Shown here: positions 9,685-19,375 of the stretch, in pieces
Layout: every line of letters starts with the position of its first letter
How positions within the stretch are numbered: the stretch's first letter is position 1
Source: Marinobacter sp. CHS3-4
GTDB lineage: Bacteria; Pseudomonadota; Gammaproteobacteria; Pseudomonadales; Oleiphilaceae
Assembly (NCBI RefSeq): GCF_030053415.1
Contig: NZ_JASGBJ010000001.1
Span: 930,001 to 994,000 of the forward strand
Reading direction: 5' to 3'
DNA length: 64,000 nt
Translations under genes and position numbers: made by a program
The notes under the pieces: generated by a model
The model's input: only the letters and a program-made list of their open reading frames with translations
Databases searched by the model: none
Told to the model about the DNA's origin: nothing

Positions 9685-11093
9685 TCCCCGGCTCCTTCTT
9701 TCTCGCTGTGATCGGCCATGTCCCGTTTATTGAGAATGTGCAGGCCTTTCAGAAGATTCAGCGCAGAGCGCAGCTGGAAATCCCGATCGGCAGGAGAGGT
9801 CGAAGACTTGGCCTGTTTCTCTGACGATTTGTCTTCGTCTTCGTTCTGGCCTTCAAGGTGTCCGCTAAGATCTGCTTCGGTGAAGAAAGGCTGGCTGTCC
9901 AGTTCGGTCAGCTCCGCCGGTTTTACTTCGATGTCCGGACGAATGCCTTTGGCCTGAATCGAGCGGCCGTCCGGCGTGTAATAACGGGCGGTGGTCATCT
10001 TGATGGCGTGGGTCTCATCCAGCGGAATAACCGTCTGGACGCTGCCTTTACCGAAGGACTGGGTACCCATGATGACCGCACGTTCATGATCCTGAAGTGC
10101 GCCTGCCATGATTTCAGAGGCCGAGGCAGAACCGCCGTTGATCAACACCACAATGGGCGTGTCAGGCATGATTTCACCGGCCTTGGCATTGAAGCGAAGG
10201 CGAGAGCTCTGGATTCGGCCCTCTGTGTAAACAATGAGGCCTTCGTTCAGCAGTGCGTCAGACGCTTCAACGGCGGCTTGAAGAATGCCGCCCGGGTTGT
10301 TTCTGAGGTCGATGACCAGTCCGTCCAGGGCCTGGCCGTGTTCTTTTTCCAGCTCTTTCAGGGCGTCAGTGAACTGCGTGCCGCTGTCTGCCTGGAACTG
10401 GGTGATGCGCACGTAACCGTAGCCGTTCTCGATCATCCGTTTCTTGATGCTGGTGACCTTGATGATGTCACGCTCGACGTCGATTTCGATGGGCGCTGAT
10501 CGGCCTTCGCGCATGATCGTCAGAGTCAGGATTGTGCCTGGCTTGCCGCGCATGAGTTTCACGGCTTCTTCAAGCGACATGCCTTTCACCGGCTGATCGC
10601 CCAGTTTGATGATCAGATCACCGGCCTGAACTCCGGCCTTCTGTGCAGGGGTGTCGTCGATGGGAGAGATGACTTTTACAAAGCCGTCTTCCATGCCCAC
10701 TTCAATGCCCAGACCGCCGAATTCGCCAGAGGTACTTTCTTCCAGCTTTTCATAGTCTTTCGGGGCCAGATAGGTGGAGTGAGGGTCGAGATCGGAAAGC
10801 ATGCCCTTGATGGCGCTTTCCAACAACTGTTGGTCGTCAACTTCCTCGACGTAAGCATCCTTAATGCGCCCGAAGACTTCGGCGAATTTGCGCAGATCTT
10901 CCAGGGGCAGCTGTTTTTCCGGATCGGGTAGTTTGATGTTGACGGATTCGCCAGCCTCGATGCCTTCCAGCAGATGCTGAGCGTCTTCTTCTGCCTGCTG
11001 GCCAAGAGCCAGGCCGGGTAAGGTGGTCAGGCAGGTGGCAAAAGCAAGCGCGCGAAAGATTACGGAGTGCTGGTTACTTCTGGACCGTCTCAT
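9681..11093 (-). CDS. ctpA: S41 family carboxyl-terminal processing peptidase
   Basis: 470 aa periplasmic serine protease. Signal peptide at about 1-31. The PDZ domain spans about 95-175 (GGLGIEVGMEDGFVKV, then AGVQAGDLIIKLGDQPV). The catalytic core has the Ser of GGSASASEIMAGAL and the Lys of GTQSFGKGSVQ. The C-terminal 70 residues are charged and low in complexity. In relatives such proteases trim peptidoglycan hydrolases. Here it lies directly downstream of envC, a hydrolase activator, across a 111-bp gap. Confidence 0.93.
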   Translation of the reverse strand: MRRSRSNQHSVIFRALAFATCLTTLPGLALGQQAEEDAQHLLEGIEAGESVNIKLPDPEKQLPLEDLRKFAEVFGRIKDAYVEEVDDQQLLESAIKGMLSDLDPHSTYLAPKDYEKLEESTSGEFGGLGIEVGMEDGFVKVISPIDDTPAQKAGVQAGDLIIKLGDQPVKGMSLEEAVKLMRGKPGTILTLTIMREGRSAPIEIDVERDIIKVTSIKKRMIENGYGYVRITQFQADSGTQFTDALKELEKEHGQALDGLVIDLRNNPGGILQAAVEASDALLNEGLIVYTEGRIQSSRLRFNAKAGEIMPDTPIVVLINGGSASASEIMAGALQDHERAVIMGTQSFGKGSVQTVIPLDETHAIKMTTARYYTPDGRSIQAKGIRPDIEVKPAELTELDSQPFFTEADLSGHLEGQNEDEDKSSEKQAKSSTSPADRDFQLRSALNLLKGLHILNKRDMADHSEKEGAGD

Positions 11094-11204
11094 TCACATG
11101 TCCTGTGTTATTCCGGTGGCTGGTTCGTTCCCATGCAATGCCCCACAGTATGGCGTTATCAGGCTGATTTGTCAGCCTTTCGGGCGGTGTCGGGTCGCAT
11201 GGCA

Positions 11205-12341
11205 TTAGCGATTAATAAGCCAACCCTCGGGGTTGACCGGCTTACCGTCGTGGCGGATCTCGAAATACACGGCCGGGTCTTCGGTGCCGCCCGTCCGACC
11301 GGCCTGGGCAATGGGTTCGCCGGCTTCAATCCAGTCACCGGGGCTGGTGAACAAGCTGCTGCTGTGGCCATACAGGGTCATAAAGCCATCGCCGTGATCG
11401 AGAATGGTCATCAGCCCGAAGCCGCGCAGCCAGTTGGCAAATACTACGCGGCCATAATGAACCGCCTTGATGTCGGCGGCTTCATCGGTGTTGATCAGTG
11501 TGCCGCTGCGACGAAGTTTGCCGTCGGCATAGGGGGCGCCATAGGTGCTGACAATGGTTCCGCTGGCGGGCCAGGGAAGTTTGCTTCTCAATGACTTGAA
11601 GGGTGCAGACTCATTGGGCGAAGGGATATTGGCAATGGCTTGCTCCACTTCCTTGAGCAGTTTCTCCAGTCGTTGGCGGTCGGCTTCCAGTTGTTCCCGT
11701 TCATCCAGGCGATCGGTGATCTCAGCTTTCAAGGAGGCCAGGGTTTGCTGTCTCTGGTTTTTGCTGGCGGTAAGCTTCTGGCGCCGGTCGGCTACGTCTT
11801 GCTCTAGCCTTGCCAGCCTGGCTTTCCCCGCCTGCAGTTCCTGGCGAGTGGTTTTCAGCTGTTTGAGGTTGGCCGAAAACGCTTCAAGCCTGTCGACCGT
11901 ATCCCGGCTGAGATACTCGTAATAGGTCATCGTGCGGGCAATTTTGTCCGGATCAATCTCGTTCAGCAGGACCTTGACGGCGGGAGCGTCGCCTTCCATC
12001 CAGGCAGCACGAATCTGCTTTTTCAGGCTGTCCCGTTGGCTGTCCAGGGTGCGCACCAGCTCTCGTTCTTTCTGGTCCAGTTGGGCCAGACGCGCCTGTT
12101 GCTGGCTTGCCTGTATTCGCAGTTCCCGGCGTTCGCGTGTCAGGCGGCTAATTTGCCTTTCCAGATCGGCAAGCTGACGCTCAAGAGATGAGCGATCCTC
12201 TTCGGCTTCATCCAGCCACTCGTCGATTTCAGAGATATCTTCCTGAAGCGCTTTTATCTGGCCAGGGGTGACCTGTTGCTCTGCCAGCGCTGGCGTGGCG
12301 ACCAAACACAGTGCCAGCGCCAGCAACGGGAAGCGAATCAA
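11205..12341 (-). CDS. envC: EnvC-like murein hydrolase activator (M23/LytM fold)
   Basis: 378 aa. Signal peptide at 1-20 (ending TPALA), then a long coiled coil at about 28-240 (heptads rich in Glu, Arg, Gln and Leu). The LytM domain is at about 262-376. The zinc ligand motif of active M23 enzymes is degenerate: where H-x-x-x-D is expected the sequence reads [11 protein letters not shown]. This matches EnvC, which activates AmiA/AmiB-type amidases at the septum instead of cutting. It overlaps gpmI by 4 nt. Confidence 0.9.
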   Translation of the reverse strand: MIRFPLLALALCLVATPALAEQQVTPGQIKALQEDISEIDEWLDEAEEDRSSLERQLADLERQISRLTRERRELRIQASQQQARLAQLDQKERELVRTLDSQRDSLKKQIRAAWMEGDAPAVKVLLNEIDPDKIARTMTYYEYLSRDTVDRLEAFSANLKQLKTTRQELQAGKARLARLEQDVADRRQKLTASKNQRQQTLASLKAEITDRLDEREQLEADRQRLEKLLKEVEQAIANIPSPNESAPFKSLRSKLPWPASGTIVSTYGAPYADGKLRRSGTLINTDEAADIKAVHYGRVVFANWLRGFGLMTILDHGDGFMTLYGHSSSLFTSPGDWIEAGEPIAQAGRTGGTEDPAVYFEIRHDGKPVNPEGWLINR

Positions 12342-13888
12342 CCGATGCGTACCAGGCTGTGCCCGGTCATCTCGGCAGGTTGCTCCATGCCCATGAGGGC
12401 AAGCAGGCTCGGGGCGACGTCGCTCAGGGCGCCGTCATCAATCAGGGATACCTGGCGTGGGCCAACATAGATAAGAGGCACCGGCCCGATGGTATGGGCC
12501 GTATGAACCTGCCCGGAGTTGGGGTCGGTCATCTGTTCGCAGTTGCCGTGGTCGGCCGTGATCAGGCCTTCGCCACCCACTTCCTCAAGCGCCTGTGCGA
12601 TACGGGCGACGCACTGGTCAATGCACTCGGCAGCCTTTATGGCCGCGTCGAGCTTGCCGGTGTGGCCAACCATATCGCCATTGGCGTAGTTACACACCAC
12701 CAGGTCGTACTTGCCGCTTTTGATGGCGTCGCAGAGTTTGTCGGTGACTTCCGGTGCGCTCATTTCCGGTTGCAGGTCATAGGTGGCTACTCTTGGCGAG
12801 GGCACCAGAATGCGCTCTTCGCCCTCAAACGGCGTTTCCAGCCCGCCATTAAAAAAGAAGGTTACGTGCGCATACTTTTCAGTTTCGGCAATGCGCAGTT
12901 GGGTTTTGCCCTGATTGGAGGCATATTCGCCAAGCCCGTTAACGAGCTGCTCGGGCGGGTAAGCACAGGTGGTTTTGATATCAGCTGCGTATTCGGTAAG
13001 CATGACGAAATCCGCCAGCTCCGGGTGTTTGCGACGCTCAAAACCATCGAAATCTTTTTCCACGAAGCAGCGCGTCATTTCGCGAGCACGGTCGGCGCGG
13101 AAGTTCATGAAAATGACGCTGTCGCCGTCTTTGATGGAGGCGTCCGAATCGTTGGTGTCCATGATGCGGGTGGCTTTCACGAATTCGTCGTTTTCGCCAC
13201 GCTCATAGGCGTTGTCGAGTGCGCTGATTGGGTCCTTGGCCGTGAATTCTGCCTCGCCAAGCGTCATGGCGTTATACGCCTGCTCTACACGATCCCAACG
13301 GTTATCCCGGTCCATGGCGAAGTAGCGGCCCACAATGGTTGCGACCCGGCCAACGCCCAGACTCTTGAGTTTGGCGGCGGCTTTTTCCAGTGAAGGCTTG
13401 GCGCTGCGTGGCGGCATGTCGCGGCCGTCGAGGAAGGCGTGAATAAACACCTGTTTTGCACCCCGTTGAGCGGCCATTTCGGCAGCGGCCAGAATGTGAT
13501 CTTCATGGCTGTGAACCCCGCCCGGTGACAGCAAGCCCATCAGGTGAACCGCGCGGTCTGCGCTGACGGCTTTGTCTATGGCGCCACACAGAGCTTTATT
13601 TTCTGTGAAGGTGCCGTCTTCCAGGTCTTTGTCGATGCGGGTCAGGCTTTGATAAACAATTCTGCCTGCACCGAGATTCATGTGACCCACTTCGGAATTA
13701 CCCATCTGGCCTTCCGGCAGGCCAACGTATTTGCCTGACGTGTTGATCAGCGTTCGTGGGTTGTCCTGCCAGAGCTTGTCCCAGCACGGGGTGTTGGCGG
13801 AGCTGATTGCGTTGTCTTCCGCCGGGTCACGGTGGCCCCAGCCATCGAGAATAATCAGTGCAGTCGGCTTTCGCTTGGCAGTCATCAC
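12338..13888 (-). CDS. gpmI: 2,3-bisphosphoglycerate-independent phosphoglycerate mutase
   Basis: 516 aa Mn-dependent glycolytic mutase. First metal site [12 protein letters not shown], catalytic Ser in [17 protein letters not shown], phosphate-binding [14 protein letters not shown], and the second metal cluster [12 protein letters not shown]. Length is normal (about 510-515). It leads the gpmI-envC-ctpA-yibQ operon. A TAGAAT -10-like element on the minus strand lies at 13931-13936. A start one codon later (13885) is equally possible. Confidence 0.96.
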   Translation of the reverse strand: MMTAKRKPTALIILDGWGHRDPAEDNAISSANTPCWDKLWQDNPRTLINTSGKYVGLPEGQMGNSEVGHMNLGAGRIVYQSLTRIDKDLEDGTFTENKALCGAIDKAVSADRAVHLMGLLSPGGVHSHEDHILAAAEMAAQRGAKQVFIHAFLDGRDMPPRSAKPSLEKAAAKLKSLGVGRVATIVGRYFAMDRDNRWDRVEQAYNAMTLGEAEFTAKDPISALDNAYERGENDEFVKATRIMDTNDSDASIKDGDSVIFMNFRADRAREMTRCFVEKDFDGFERRKHPELADFVMLTEYAADIKTTCAYPPEQLVNGLGEYASNQGKTQLRIAETEKYAHVTFFFNGGLETPFEGEERILVPSPRVATYDLQPEMSAPEVTDKLCDAIKSGKYDLVVCNYANGDMVGHTGKLDAAIKAAECIDQCVARIAQALEEVGGEGLITADHGNCEQMTDPNSGQVHTAHTIGPVPLIYVGPRQVSLIDDGALSDVAPSLLALMGMEQPAEMTGHSLVRIG

Positions 13889-13970
13889 TCAGTCCATCAT
13901 TGAATCGGTAAAGTTGTTAAAGCAGGCGCAATTCTAAACCTATTCGACTGCTGCGGCCAGTTGGGTCACC

Positions 13971-13999
13971 TTCTGTCACTGACCAAGGGTGTGTATAAT
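13971..13999 (+). promoter_or_regulatory. candidate promoter of the rhodanese-secB pair
   Basis: A perfect TATAAT at 13994-13999 lies 31 bp ahead of the rhodanese start. A poor -35 (TTCTGT, 13971-13976) sits at 17-bp spacing. The -10 is convincing, the -35 is not. Confidence 0.5.
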
Positions 14000-14030
14000 C
14001 CGGCTCCTAACTTTGCAGCAAGGTGGTTTC

Positions 14031-14447
14031 ATGGAACGGGTGTTCGAATTCGCGGTTAATCACTACATTCTGGTGTCTCTGTTTGTGGCGCTGTTGATTG
14101 CGCTGATCGTTCTGGAGTCTCGCCGTGGTGGTCAGAAGATATCTGCGCAAGCTGCGGTCAGCCTGATTAACCGGGATGAAGCCATTGTTGTGGATATCCG
14201 GGACCGCAAAGACTTCAACGAGGGCCGCATCACCGGCGCTATCAATATTCCGCTGAACAGCTTGAAGAGCCGGGCATCCGAGCTGAAAAAGCACGAGGAC
14301 AAGCAGATCATCGTGGCGGACAAGATGGGGCAGCATTCGGCAATGGCTGTGAAGCAATTGAAAGAGGAAGGCTTTGCCAACGTAGTCCGTCTGAATGGCG
14401 GTGTTGCCGACTGGAGAGGCAGCAATCTGCCTTTGGTTAAAAAATAA
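14031..14447 (+). CDS. membrane-anchored rhodanese-like protein (YibN-like), catalytic Cys absent
   Basis: 138 aa. One N-terminal membrane helix (about residues 7-27: YILVSLFVALLIALIVL), then a rhodanese domain: AIVVDIRDRKDFNEGRITGA and the C-terminal LNGGVADWRGSNLPL. In the active-site loop, where rhodaneses have C-x-x-G-x-R/H, this reads ADKMGQHSAM, so the sulfur-carrying Cys is replaced by Asp. Sulfurtransferase activity is not expected. The start is placed at 14031 (after AAGGTGG), not at the upstream in-frame start. The gpmI/yibN/secB neighbourhood is conserved in gammaproteobacteria. Confidence 0.88.
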   Translation: MERVFEFAVNHYILVSLFVALLIALIVLESRRGGQKISAQAAVSLINRDEAIVVDIRDRKDFNEGRITGAINIPLNSLKSRASELKKHEDKQIIVADKMGQHSAMAVKQLKEEGFANVVRLNGGVADWRGSNLPLVKK

Positions 14448-14483
14448 TCTTAAGACGCGTATTCAATCAAGAAGGGAATGAGC

Positions 14484-14984
14484 ATGGCTGAAAATGATCA
14501 GGCCGCAGCAGGCAACGAAAACCAGAACCAGCCGCAGTTCGCACTGCAGCGTATTTATCTGAAGGACCTTTCGTTCGAATCTCCGAACTCGCCGGTCGTG
14601 TTTCAGGACCAGTGGAAGCCACAGGTTAACCTGGATCTGAATACCTCCCACACCAAGCTGGGTGACGAGGGTCAGTACGAAGTGGTTTTGTCTTTGACCG
14701 TCACAGCCAAGATTGATGACAAAACGGCTTATCTGGTGGAGATCCAGCAGGCTGGTGTGTTCATGATCAAAAACGTGGAAGGCCAGCAATTGGGCCACAT
14801 GCTTGGCGCCTACTGCCCGAACATTCTGTTCCCCTACGCCCGTGAGGCAATTGATGGGGTGGTTAACAAAGGCAGCTTCCCGTCACTGATGCTGGCGCCA
14901 GTGAACTTCGATGCCATTTACGCCCAGGCGTTGAAGCGCAAGCAGGAAGAGGCTGCTGGCAGCGAAGAAAAGCAGACCCACTGA
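14484..14984 (+). CDS. secB: protein-export chaperone SecB
   Basis: 166 aa. SecB holds preproteins unfolded and delivers them to SecA. The conserved core is visible: [19 protein letters not shown], then [21 protein letters not shown], and the C-terminal [17 protein letters not shown] with [18 protein letters not shown]. The start at 14484 is preferred to 14478 because GAAGGGA (14471-14477) is then correctly spaced. A strong terminator follows. Confidence 0.97.
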   Translation: MAENDQAAAGNENQNQPQFALQRIYLKDLSFESPNSPVVFQDQWKPQVNLDLNTSHTKLGDEGQYEVVLSLTVTAKIDDKTAYLVEIQQAGVFMIKNVEGQQLGHMLGAYCPNILFPYAREAIDGVVNKGSFPSLMLAPVNFDAIYAQALKRKQEEAAGSEEKQTH

Positions 14985-15006
14985 TTGCGATCAGCAGGGA
15001 ACGACT

Positions 15007-15030
15007 AAAACCGGCTTCGGCCGGTTTTTT
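15007..15030 (+). terminator. Rho-independent terminator of secB
   Basis: A 9-bp perfect stem (AAAACCGGC at 15007-15015, complement at 15020-15028) closed by a UUCG tetraloop and followed by T residues to 15031. Textbook form, 22 bp after the secB stop. Confidence 0.93.
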
Positions 15031-15060
15031 TGTGTCTATAGGAAATTCCTGGCTGCGCCA

Positions 15061-15089
15061 TTGACTTAAATTATAAAACAAACGAGAAT
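15061..15089 (+). promoter_or_regulatory. promoter of the heme-uptake operon
   Basis: TTGACT (15061-15066) and GAGAAT (15084-15089) with a 17-bp spacer, 35 bp upstream of the receptor start. The -10 lies inside the Fur-like box, so Fur binding would block RNA polymerase. Confidence 0.65.
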
Positions 15090-15096
15090 CATTCGC
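15078..15096 (+). promoter_or_regulatory. Fur box
   Basis: The segment containing GAGAATCATTCGCATT matches the 19-bp Fur consensus at 12 of 19 positions, including an unbroken AATCATT core. It overlaps the -10 of the heme-operon promoter. Iron-repressed expression is inferred from this and from the heme-uptake genes downstream. Confidence 0.75.
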
Positions 15097-15123
15097 ATTA
15101 AAGTTATGACCTATGGTTTGATT

Positions 15124-17139
15124 ATGCGTGTGCTCTCGAAATCGCTGGTGCTTTGCAGTGTGCCGGCCAGCCTGTTGTTTTCTTCTGCCGTCCTCCCGCA
15201 GACACAACCTGTTGAAGTCGATGGAACCCGGTATCTGGACGAACTGGTTGTCACGGGGACTCGTTCAGAGCGGCGACTGTTGGACACTCCGGTTCGCACA
15301 GAGGTTGTCACCGCTAAAGAAATAGAGAAAACCCATGCCCGCAACCTGAAGGAAGCGTTGGTGAATGTGCCGGGCCTTCAGCTGAGAGCGATTCACGGCA
15401 AGGCGGGTTTTGAAGTATGGCTGCAGGGTGTCTCGTCTGACCGGGTTCTGGTACTGATCGACGGGCTGCCCATGACGGCAACTACTGGTTCGTCAGTGGA
15501 TGTCAGTCAGCTGGCGGCACTGGATATCGAGCGGATTGAGGTAGTGAAAGGTGCCACGTCCGCCCAGTACGGCAGTTCCGCTATGGGCGGCGTGGTCAAC
15601 GTGATTACCCGGCCGCCCCAGCCCGGATTGTCTGGTGAGCTGACCACCGACTCTGGCACCTACCGTGACCAGAATCCCTCCGCCGAAAAGTATGAACCCA
15701 GTCGCTACAGTGTTCGGGCCAATGTTCAGGGTGGGAGCGATGCACTCTCAATGCGGTTGTCCGGCTCCCATCAGCATAGCGATGGGGTGGATCCTGAACC
15801 TGAAGACTGGGCAATGCCCGGGGATGAGTTTGATCGCAACGACCTCAAACTCAGGGCGGACTGGTTGGCTGCCCAAGGTCACCGCATCCGAGCAAGCCTC
15901 AACCGCTTCGAGGAAGAATCTGTTTCGCGTTACGTCGAGCGCAACCCACCGAACTTTGATAACCAGCGAAAAGACGAGACGGTCGAGCGCTCGCGGCTCG
16001 TGATGTCAGGCGACCACAAGATCGTGAGTTCGCTCCGTGGCGGATGGTCAGCGGTCTATGAAGTGCTGAACGACGATACCGTCAAGTTCAACGCGAACAG
16101 CAGCTTCGATGATCGGAGCGCCGAACACGTCCTTTCGAAAGTATCGGCCAATCTGGAGCAAAACCTGGGTTCCACTCACCTTTTAAAGGGTGGCGTGGAT
16201 CTGAAAAGAGAATCTCTCAAGCAGATCAAAGACGGCGTGTCTGAGCTTGAGGGTGACGGTAAACAGCAGCGCGAAGGGCAGGATATCTGGGCTCAGGACA
16301 CCTGGATGCCGACCGACAAGCTAGAGCTTGTACCCGGATTCCGTGTTCAGAATGACTCTGACTTCGGTGCTCACGTTGCGCCGAAAATCAATGCGCGCTA
16401 TGACCTGGCCCGGTCAAACGGGGTAGCCGGTTTTATCCGCGGCGGCGTTGGTGCCGGTTATCGGGTCCCTAACCTCAAAGAACGTTACTACCGTTTTGAT
16501 CACAGCGAGCTTGGATACGTTGTTCAGGGTGACGAGGGGCTCAAGCCGGAAGAGTCCGTCAGTTATCAGTTGGGTGGAGGCGTGTCCTGGAACCGTCTGG
16601 CCTGGTTGGAAACCAATGCGTTTCTGAATGACATCGACCAGCTTATCCAGACTTACGACACCGGCGTGATCAACAATGGTGTACAGGAATTTCGCTACGA
16701 AAACGTGGCCGAAGCCCGCACCTGGGGGCTGGAAACCACCGCGGGCTGGGAAGCTGCTGATCGTTGGCGGATCACCACCGGTTATACCCTGACCTATACG
16801 GAAGATCTGGAAACGGGTCGTGAGCTGAATAAGGTACCCCGACATCAGATCGATCTGGGCGTCGACGGGCCATTGTTTGCGCGAGGCCTGAACTGGAGCG
16901 TTCGCATTCGCTACCAGAGTGACGAGTTTGTCGATGCCGATCGGGGCACCAGGTCCCCCGGTTATACCACCGCCGATCTGAAGTTGAATTACCGAATGTC
17001 CAGCCAAGTGCGGCTATTTGGTGGTGTGGATAACGCTACCGATGTCCAGCGCGATTTTTCCAATGCCAGTGAAGACTTCAGGCCGGTCGCAGGGCGGTTC
17101 GCCTATGCCGGGCTGAGTGTGTCTTTTGGTAGCCAGTAA
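15124..17139 (+). CDS. TonB-dependent heme receptor (HmuR-like)
   Basis: 671 aa outer-membrane receptor. Signal peptide at about 1-28, then a TonB box-like DELVVTG, a plug domain (about 45-165, with VLVLIDGLPM and VVKGATSAQYGSSAMGGVVN) and a 22-strand barrel ending in aromatic-rich SVSFGSQ. In the barrel, YRVP (from Tyr446), His460 and GDEGLKPEES occur in the order of the YRAP box, heme-ligand His and NPDL box of Porphyromonas HmuR. This supports heme as substrate. The start at 15124 gives the cleaner signal peptide. A HmuY-like lipoprotein follows immediately. Confidence 0.88.
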   Translation: MRVLSKSLVLCSVPASLLFSSAVLPQTQPVEVDGTRYLDELVVTGTRSERRLLDTPVRTEVVTAKEIEKTHARNLKEALVNVPGLQLRAIHGKAGFEVWLQGVSSDRVLVLIDGLPMTATTGSSVDVSQLAALDIERIEVVKGATSAQYGSSAMGGVVNVITRPPQPGLSGELTTDSGTYRDQNPSAEKYEPSRYSVRANVQGGSDALSMRLSGSHQHSDGVDPEPEDWAMPGDEFDRNDLKLRADWLAAQGHRIRASLNRFEEESVSRYVERNPPNFDNQRKDETVERSRLVMSGDHKIVSSLRGGWSAVYEVLNDDTVKFNANSSFDDRSAEHVLSKVSANLEQNLGSTHLLKGGVDLKRESLKQIKDGVSELEGDGKQQREGQDIWAQDTWMPTDKLELVPGFRVQNDSDFGAHVAPKINARYDLARSNGVAGFIRGGVGAGYRVPNLKERYYRFDHSELGYVVQGDEGLKPEESVSYQLGGGVSWNRLAWLETNAFLNDIDQLIQTYDTGVINNGVQEFRYENVAEARTWGLETTAGWEAADRWRITTGYTLTYTEDLETGRELNKVPRHQIDLGVDGPLFARGLNWSVRIRYQSDEFVDADRGTRSPGYTTADLKLNYRMSSQVRLFGGVDNATDVQRDFSNASEDFRPVAGRFAYAGLSVSFGSQ

Positions 17140-17170
17140 CCTGATCCATCGAATGAACAAGGAGAATTCA

Positions 17171-18298
17171 GTGCGTTCCTTTAATCCCAAGATGCCAGCT
17201 ATCGGCCTGGCTTCCATGGCTCTTGCTGCCTGCGGTGGCGGCAGTGATGACACTATCGAGAGCAATGATCAGGAGCTGTCTTCCTCGCAGTTCTCCCGGA
17301 TGCTCATGCCAGCGGCCACCGAAACCGTGTATCTGAATCTCGACACGGGCCAAATGGTGGATGAAAGCGGCGACTGGCACCTTGCAGCCGACCGATTGAG
17401 CCTGAAGCTTAATAGTGGTGCCTCAGGCAGTGGTAATGTCGGCGGTGCTTTGGCGGTTCCTCAGGATGACTTTTATGACGGGAGCGGCCAGCCCAGAGCC
17501 AGTGTATTCACCAATGCGACGGTAAATTCTGAAGAAGAGCATTTGCTCGGAATTCTGGAGAAGCCGGGAAGCTGGCAGGAAGATGAGTTTGTCAGTGCCT
17601 TTGGTGGCTATACCGACTGGGCGCAATACGACAGGGATACTGCAGTCGTAACGGAACTTCCGGACGTTGGTTATCTGGTTCGATCTGCGGAAGGAAACAG
17701 CTTCGCCCGCATGCGGGTGGTGGATTTCTACTTTCCCACCCGGGCGGGAACCGGTATTCAGGATTTCACGTTTGAATTCGACGTGCAGGGCCAGGGTGAA
17801 ACCTCATTCGGTGAGACTCCGGTGGTTTTTGAACCGCCCGCAGACTACGACGGCGGAAATATCTGTTTTGATTTCGACGCGGCAGCCGTGGTTGATTGCG
17901 CCACCAGCGATGTCTGGGATATGCAAGTCGGTTTCACCGGGCGTTCCCTGGATCTCAAGAGCAACAGTGGCGTTTCTGGCAACGGCAATGGCGGAGCATC
18001 CGACGTCATGACCTGGGCTGAGCTGGACGACACCAACAGCGACCCGGGCGTGCCCCAGATCTACAACACGGATGCCACCGGTGGCGTGTTCACGGACAAC
18101 ACCTGGTACGCCTACAACCTGGCCAACCAGCACAAAATCTGGCCAAATTTCCGCACGTTCCTGATCAAAGCAGACGTCAACGACGCCGATTCCACTGATT
18201 GGGCGCTGCAGGTGATCGGCTATTACGACGAAAACGGTGGCAGTGGCCAGCCCACAGTGCGCTGGATCCCCGTCGAACTTCAACAGGCTTCGGAGTAA
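17171..18298 (+). CDS. HmuY-family heme-binding lipoprotein with two tandem HmuY-like domains
   Basis: 375 aa lipoprotein. The GTG start at 17171 follows AGGAG (17160-17164). The signal peptide ends in the lipobox LAAC with Cys21. Two copies of the HmuY pattern are visible. Copy 1 (about 52-220) has YLNLDTG, W69, LKLNSGASGSGNVGGA, then GYLVRSAEGNSFARMRVVDFY. Copy 2 (about 230-375) has CFDFD, VWDMQ, LKSNSGVSGNGNGGA, then FLIKADVNDADSTDWALQVI and YYDENG. Bacteroidota HmuY proteins have one such domain and pass heme to HmuR. Here a receptor-proximal, membrane-tethered hemophore role is inferred. Confidence 0.85.
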   Translation: MRSFNPKMPAIGLASMALAACGGGSDDTIESNDQELSSSQFSRMLMPAATETVYLNLDTGQMVDESGDWHLAADRLSLKLNSGASGSGNVGGALAVPQDDFYDGSGQPRASVFTNATVNSEEEHLLGILEKPGSWQEDEFVSAFGGYTDWAQYDRDTAVVTELPDVGYLVRSAEGNSFARMRVVDFYFPTRAGTGIQDFTFEFDVQGQGETSFGETPVVFEPPADYDGGNICFDFDAAAVVDCATSDVWDMQVGFTGRSLDLKSNSGVSGNGNGGASDVMTWAELDDTNSDPGVPQIYNTDATGGVFTDNTWYAYNLANQHKIWPNFRTFLIKADVNDADSTDWALQVIGYYDENGGSGQPTVRWIPVELQQASE

Positions 18299-18301
18299 AT
18301 C

Positions 18302-19375
18302 ATGGAACACGTAGTGATGGCCGCTGAAGCGGCAGATCAGACCCTTGCATCGCGCTTCCAGGCGCTGCAGAACGAGGCGCCGAAAATGCGAATCCGACAG
18401 ATGGCGGATGAGTTGGGCGTCAGTGAAATGGAGCTGGTTCGCCTGCGTGGTGGAAAGGCTCTCATTCCTCTGCAAGACCGGTTTGGTGACTTGTTGAAAG
18501 CCATGGAAAGCGTGGGACCAGTGATGATCCTGACCCGCAACAACGAAGTGGTTCATGAAGTGACGGGCACTTTCAAGGATTTCACCACCGGCAAGTCCGG
18601 TGCTATGGGCCTGGCGGTTGGCGAGATGGATGTCCGTGTTTTCTTCAAGCACTGGGCGTTCGGCTACCGGGTGCAGGAGCAGGTGCGATCCGGGTTAAGG
18701 GAAAGCCTGCAGTTTTTTGATCATTACGGGGCGGCCGTTCACAAGATCTACCGTATTGCGGATACCCGGCCAGACGCCTGGGAAAGTCTGGTGCAGAATT
18801 TTTCCGATGCCGAACCCAAGCCGTTTGCACCCCAGGGAAAACGCCCGGTTCCTGAGCGGGCCAGGGCTGAAGACGTGAAAGCCGACGTGCTGAGGGAAGG
18901 TTGGGGCGAGCTCAAAGACGTTCACCATTTCGGCGCGTTGCTCAAGCGGGCGGGCACAGACCGCCTGACCGCTCTGGAACTGTTACGAGGGGAATGGTCG
19001 ACTGAACTGGAGCGTTCCGATGGCGACGTGCTGGACCGCCTGCTGGAACTGCTGCAGGACAATCAATGCCCGGCGATGTTTTTTGTGGGCAACCCGGGCA
19101 TTGTGCAGATTTTTACCGGCAAGGTATCGAATATCCGCCGCACCGGGCCCTGGATGAATGTGCTGGATCCGGGCTTCAATCTGCACGCCAACACCGAATC
19201 CATCAAACGCTGGTGGCTGGTTCGTCGTCCTTCGGCGGATGGAATCATCACGTCGCTGGAAGCGTTCAACGCTGACGGTGAACTGGTGCTGACTGTCTTT
19301 GGAGAGCGCAAGCCGGGTATTCCTGAATCTGAACTCTGGAGGGAGCGGGCGGCGAGTCTGGAGGCCATTTCATGA
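18302..19375 (+). CDS. hmuS: hemin-degrading factor / cytoplasmic heme-handling protein HmuS
   Basis: 357 aa HemS/ChuS family protein with the usual two structural repeats. Repeat 1 begins with KMRIRQMADELGVSEMELV and contains VMILTRNNEVVHEVTG. Repeat 2 contains WGELKDVHHFGALLKRAG, which carries the conserved heme-ligand His, and later WWLVRRPSADGIITSLEAF. These proteins bind incoming heme and in some species degrade it. It begins 4 nt after the HmuY-like gene and overlaps hmuT by 4 nt. Confidence 0.95.
   Translation: MEHVVMAAEAADQTLASRFQALQNEAPKMRIRQMADELGVSEMELVRLRGGKALIPLQDRFGDLLKAMESVGPVMILTRNNEVVHEVTGTFKDFTTGKSGAMGLAVGEMDVRVFFKHWAFGYRVQEQVRSGLRESLQFFDHYGAAVHKIYRIADTRPDAWESLVQNFSDAEPKPFAPQGKRPVPERARAEDVKADVLREGWGELKDVHHFGALLKRAGTDRLTALELLRGEWSTELERSDGDVLDRLLELLQDNQCPAMFFVGNPGIVQIFTGKVSNIRRTGPWMNVLDPGFNLHANTESIKRWWLVRRPSADGIITSLEAFNADGELVLTVFGERKPGIPESELWRERAASLEAIS

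Noticed and set aside
12311..13393. 360-codon open frame on the plus strand
   Set aside because: It lies antisense within gpmI and envC, which have complete family motifs. It has no RBS or recognisable domain; it is a codon-bias shadow.
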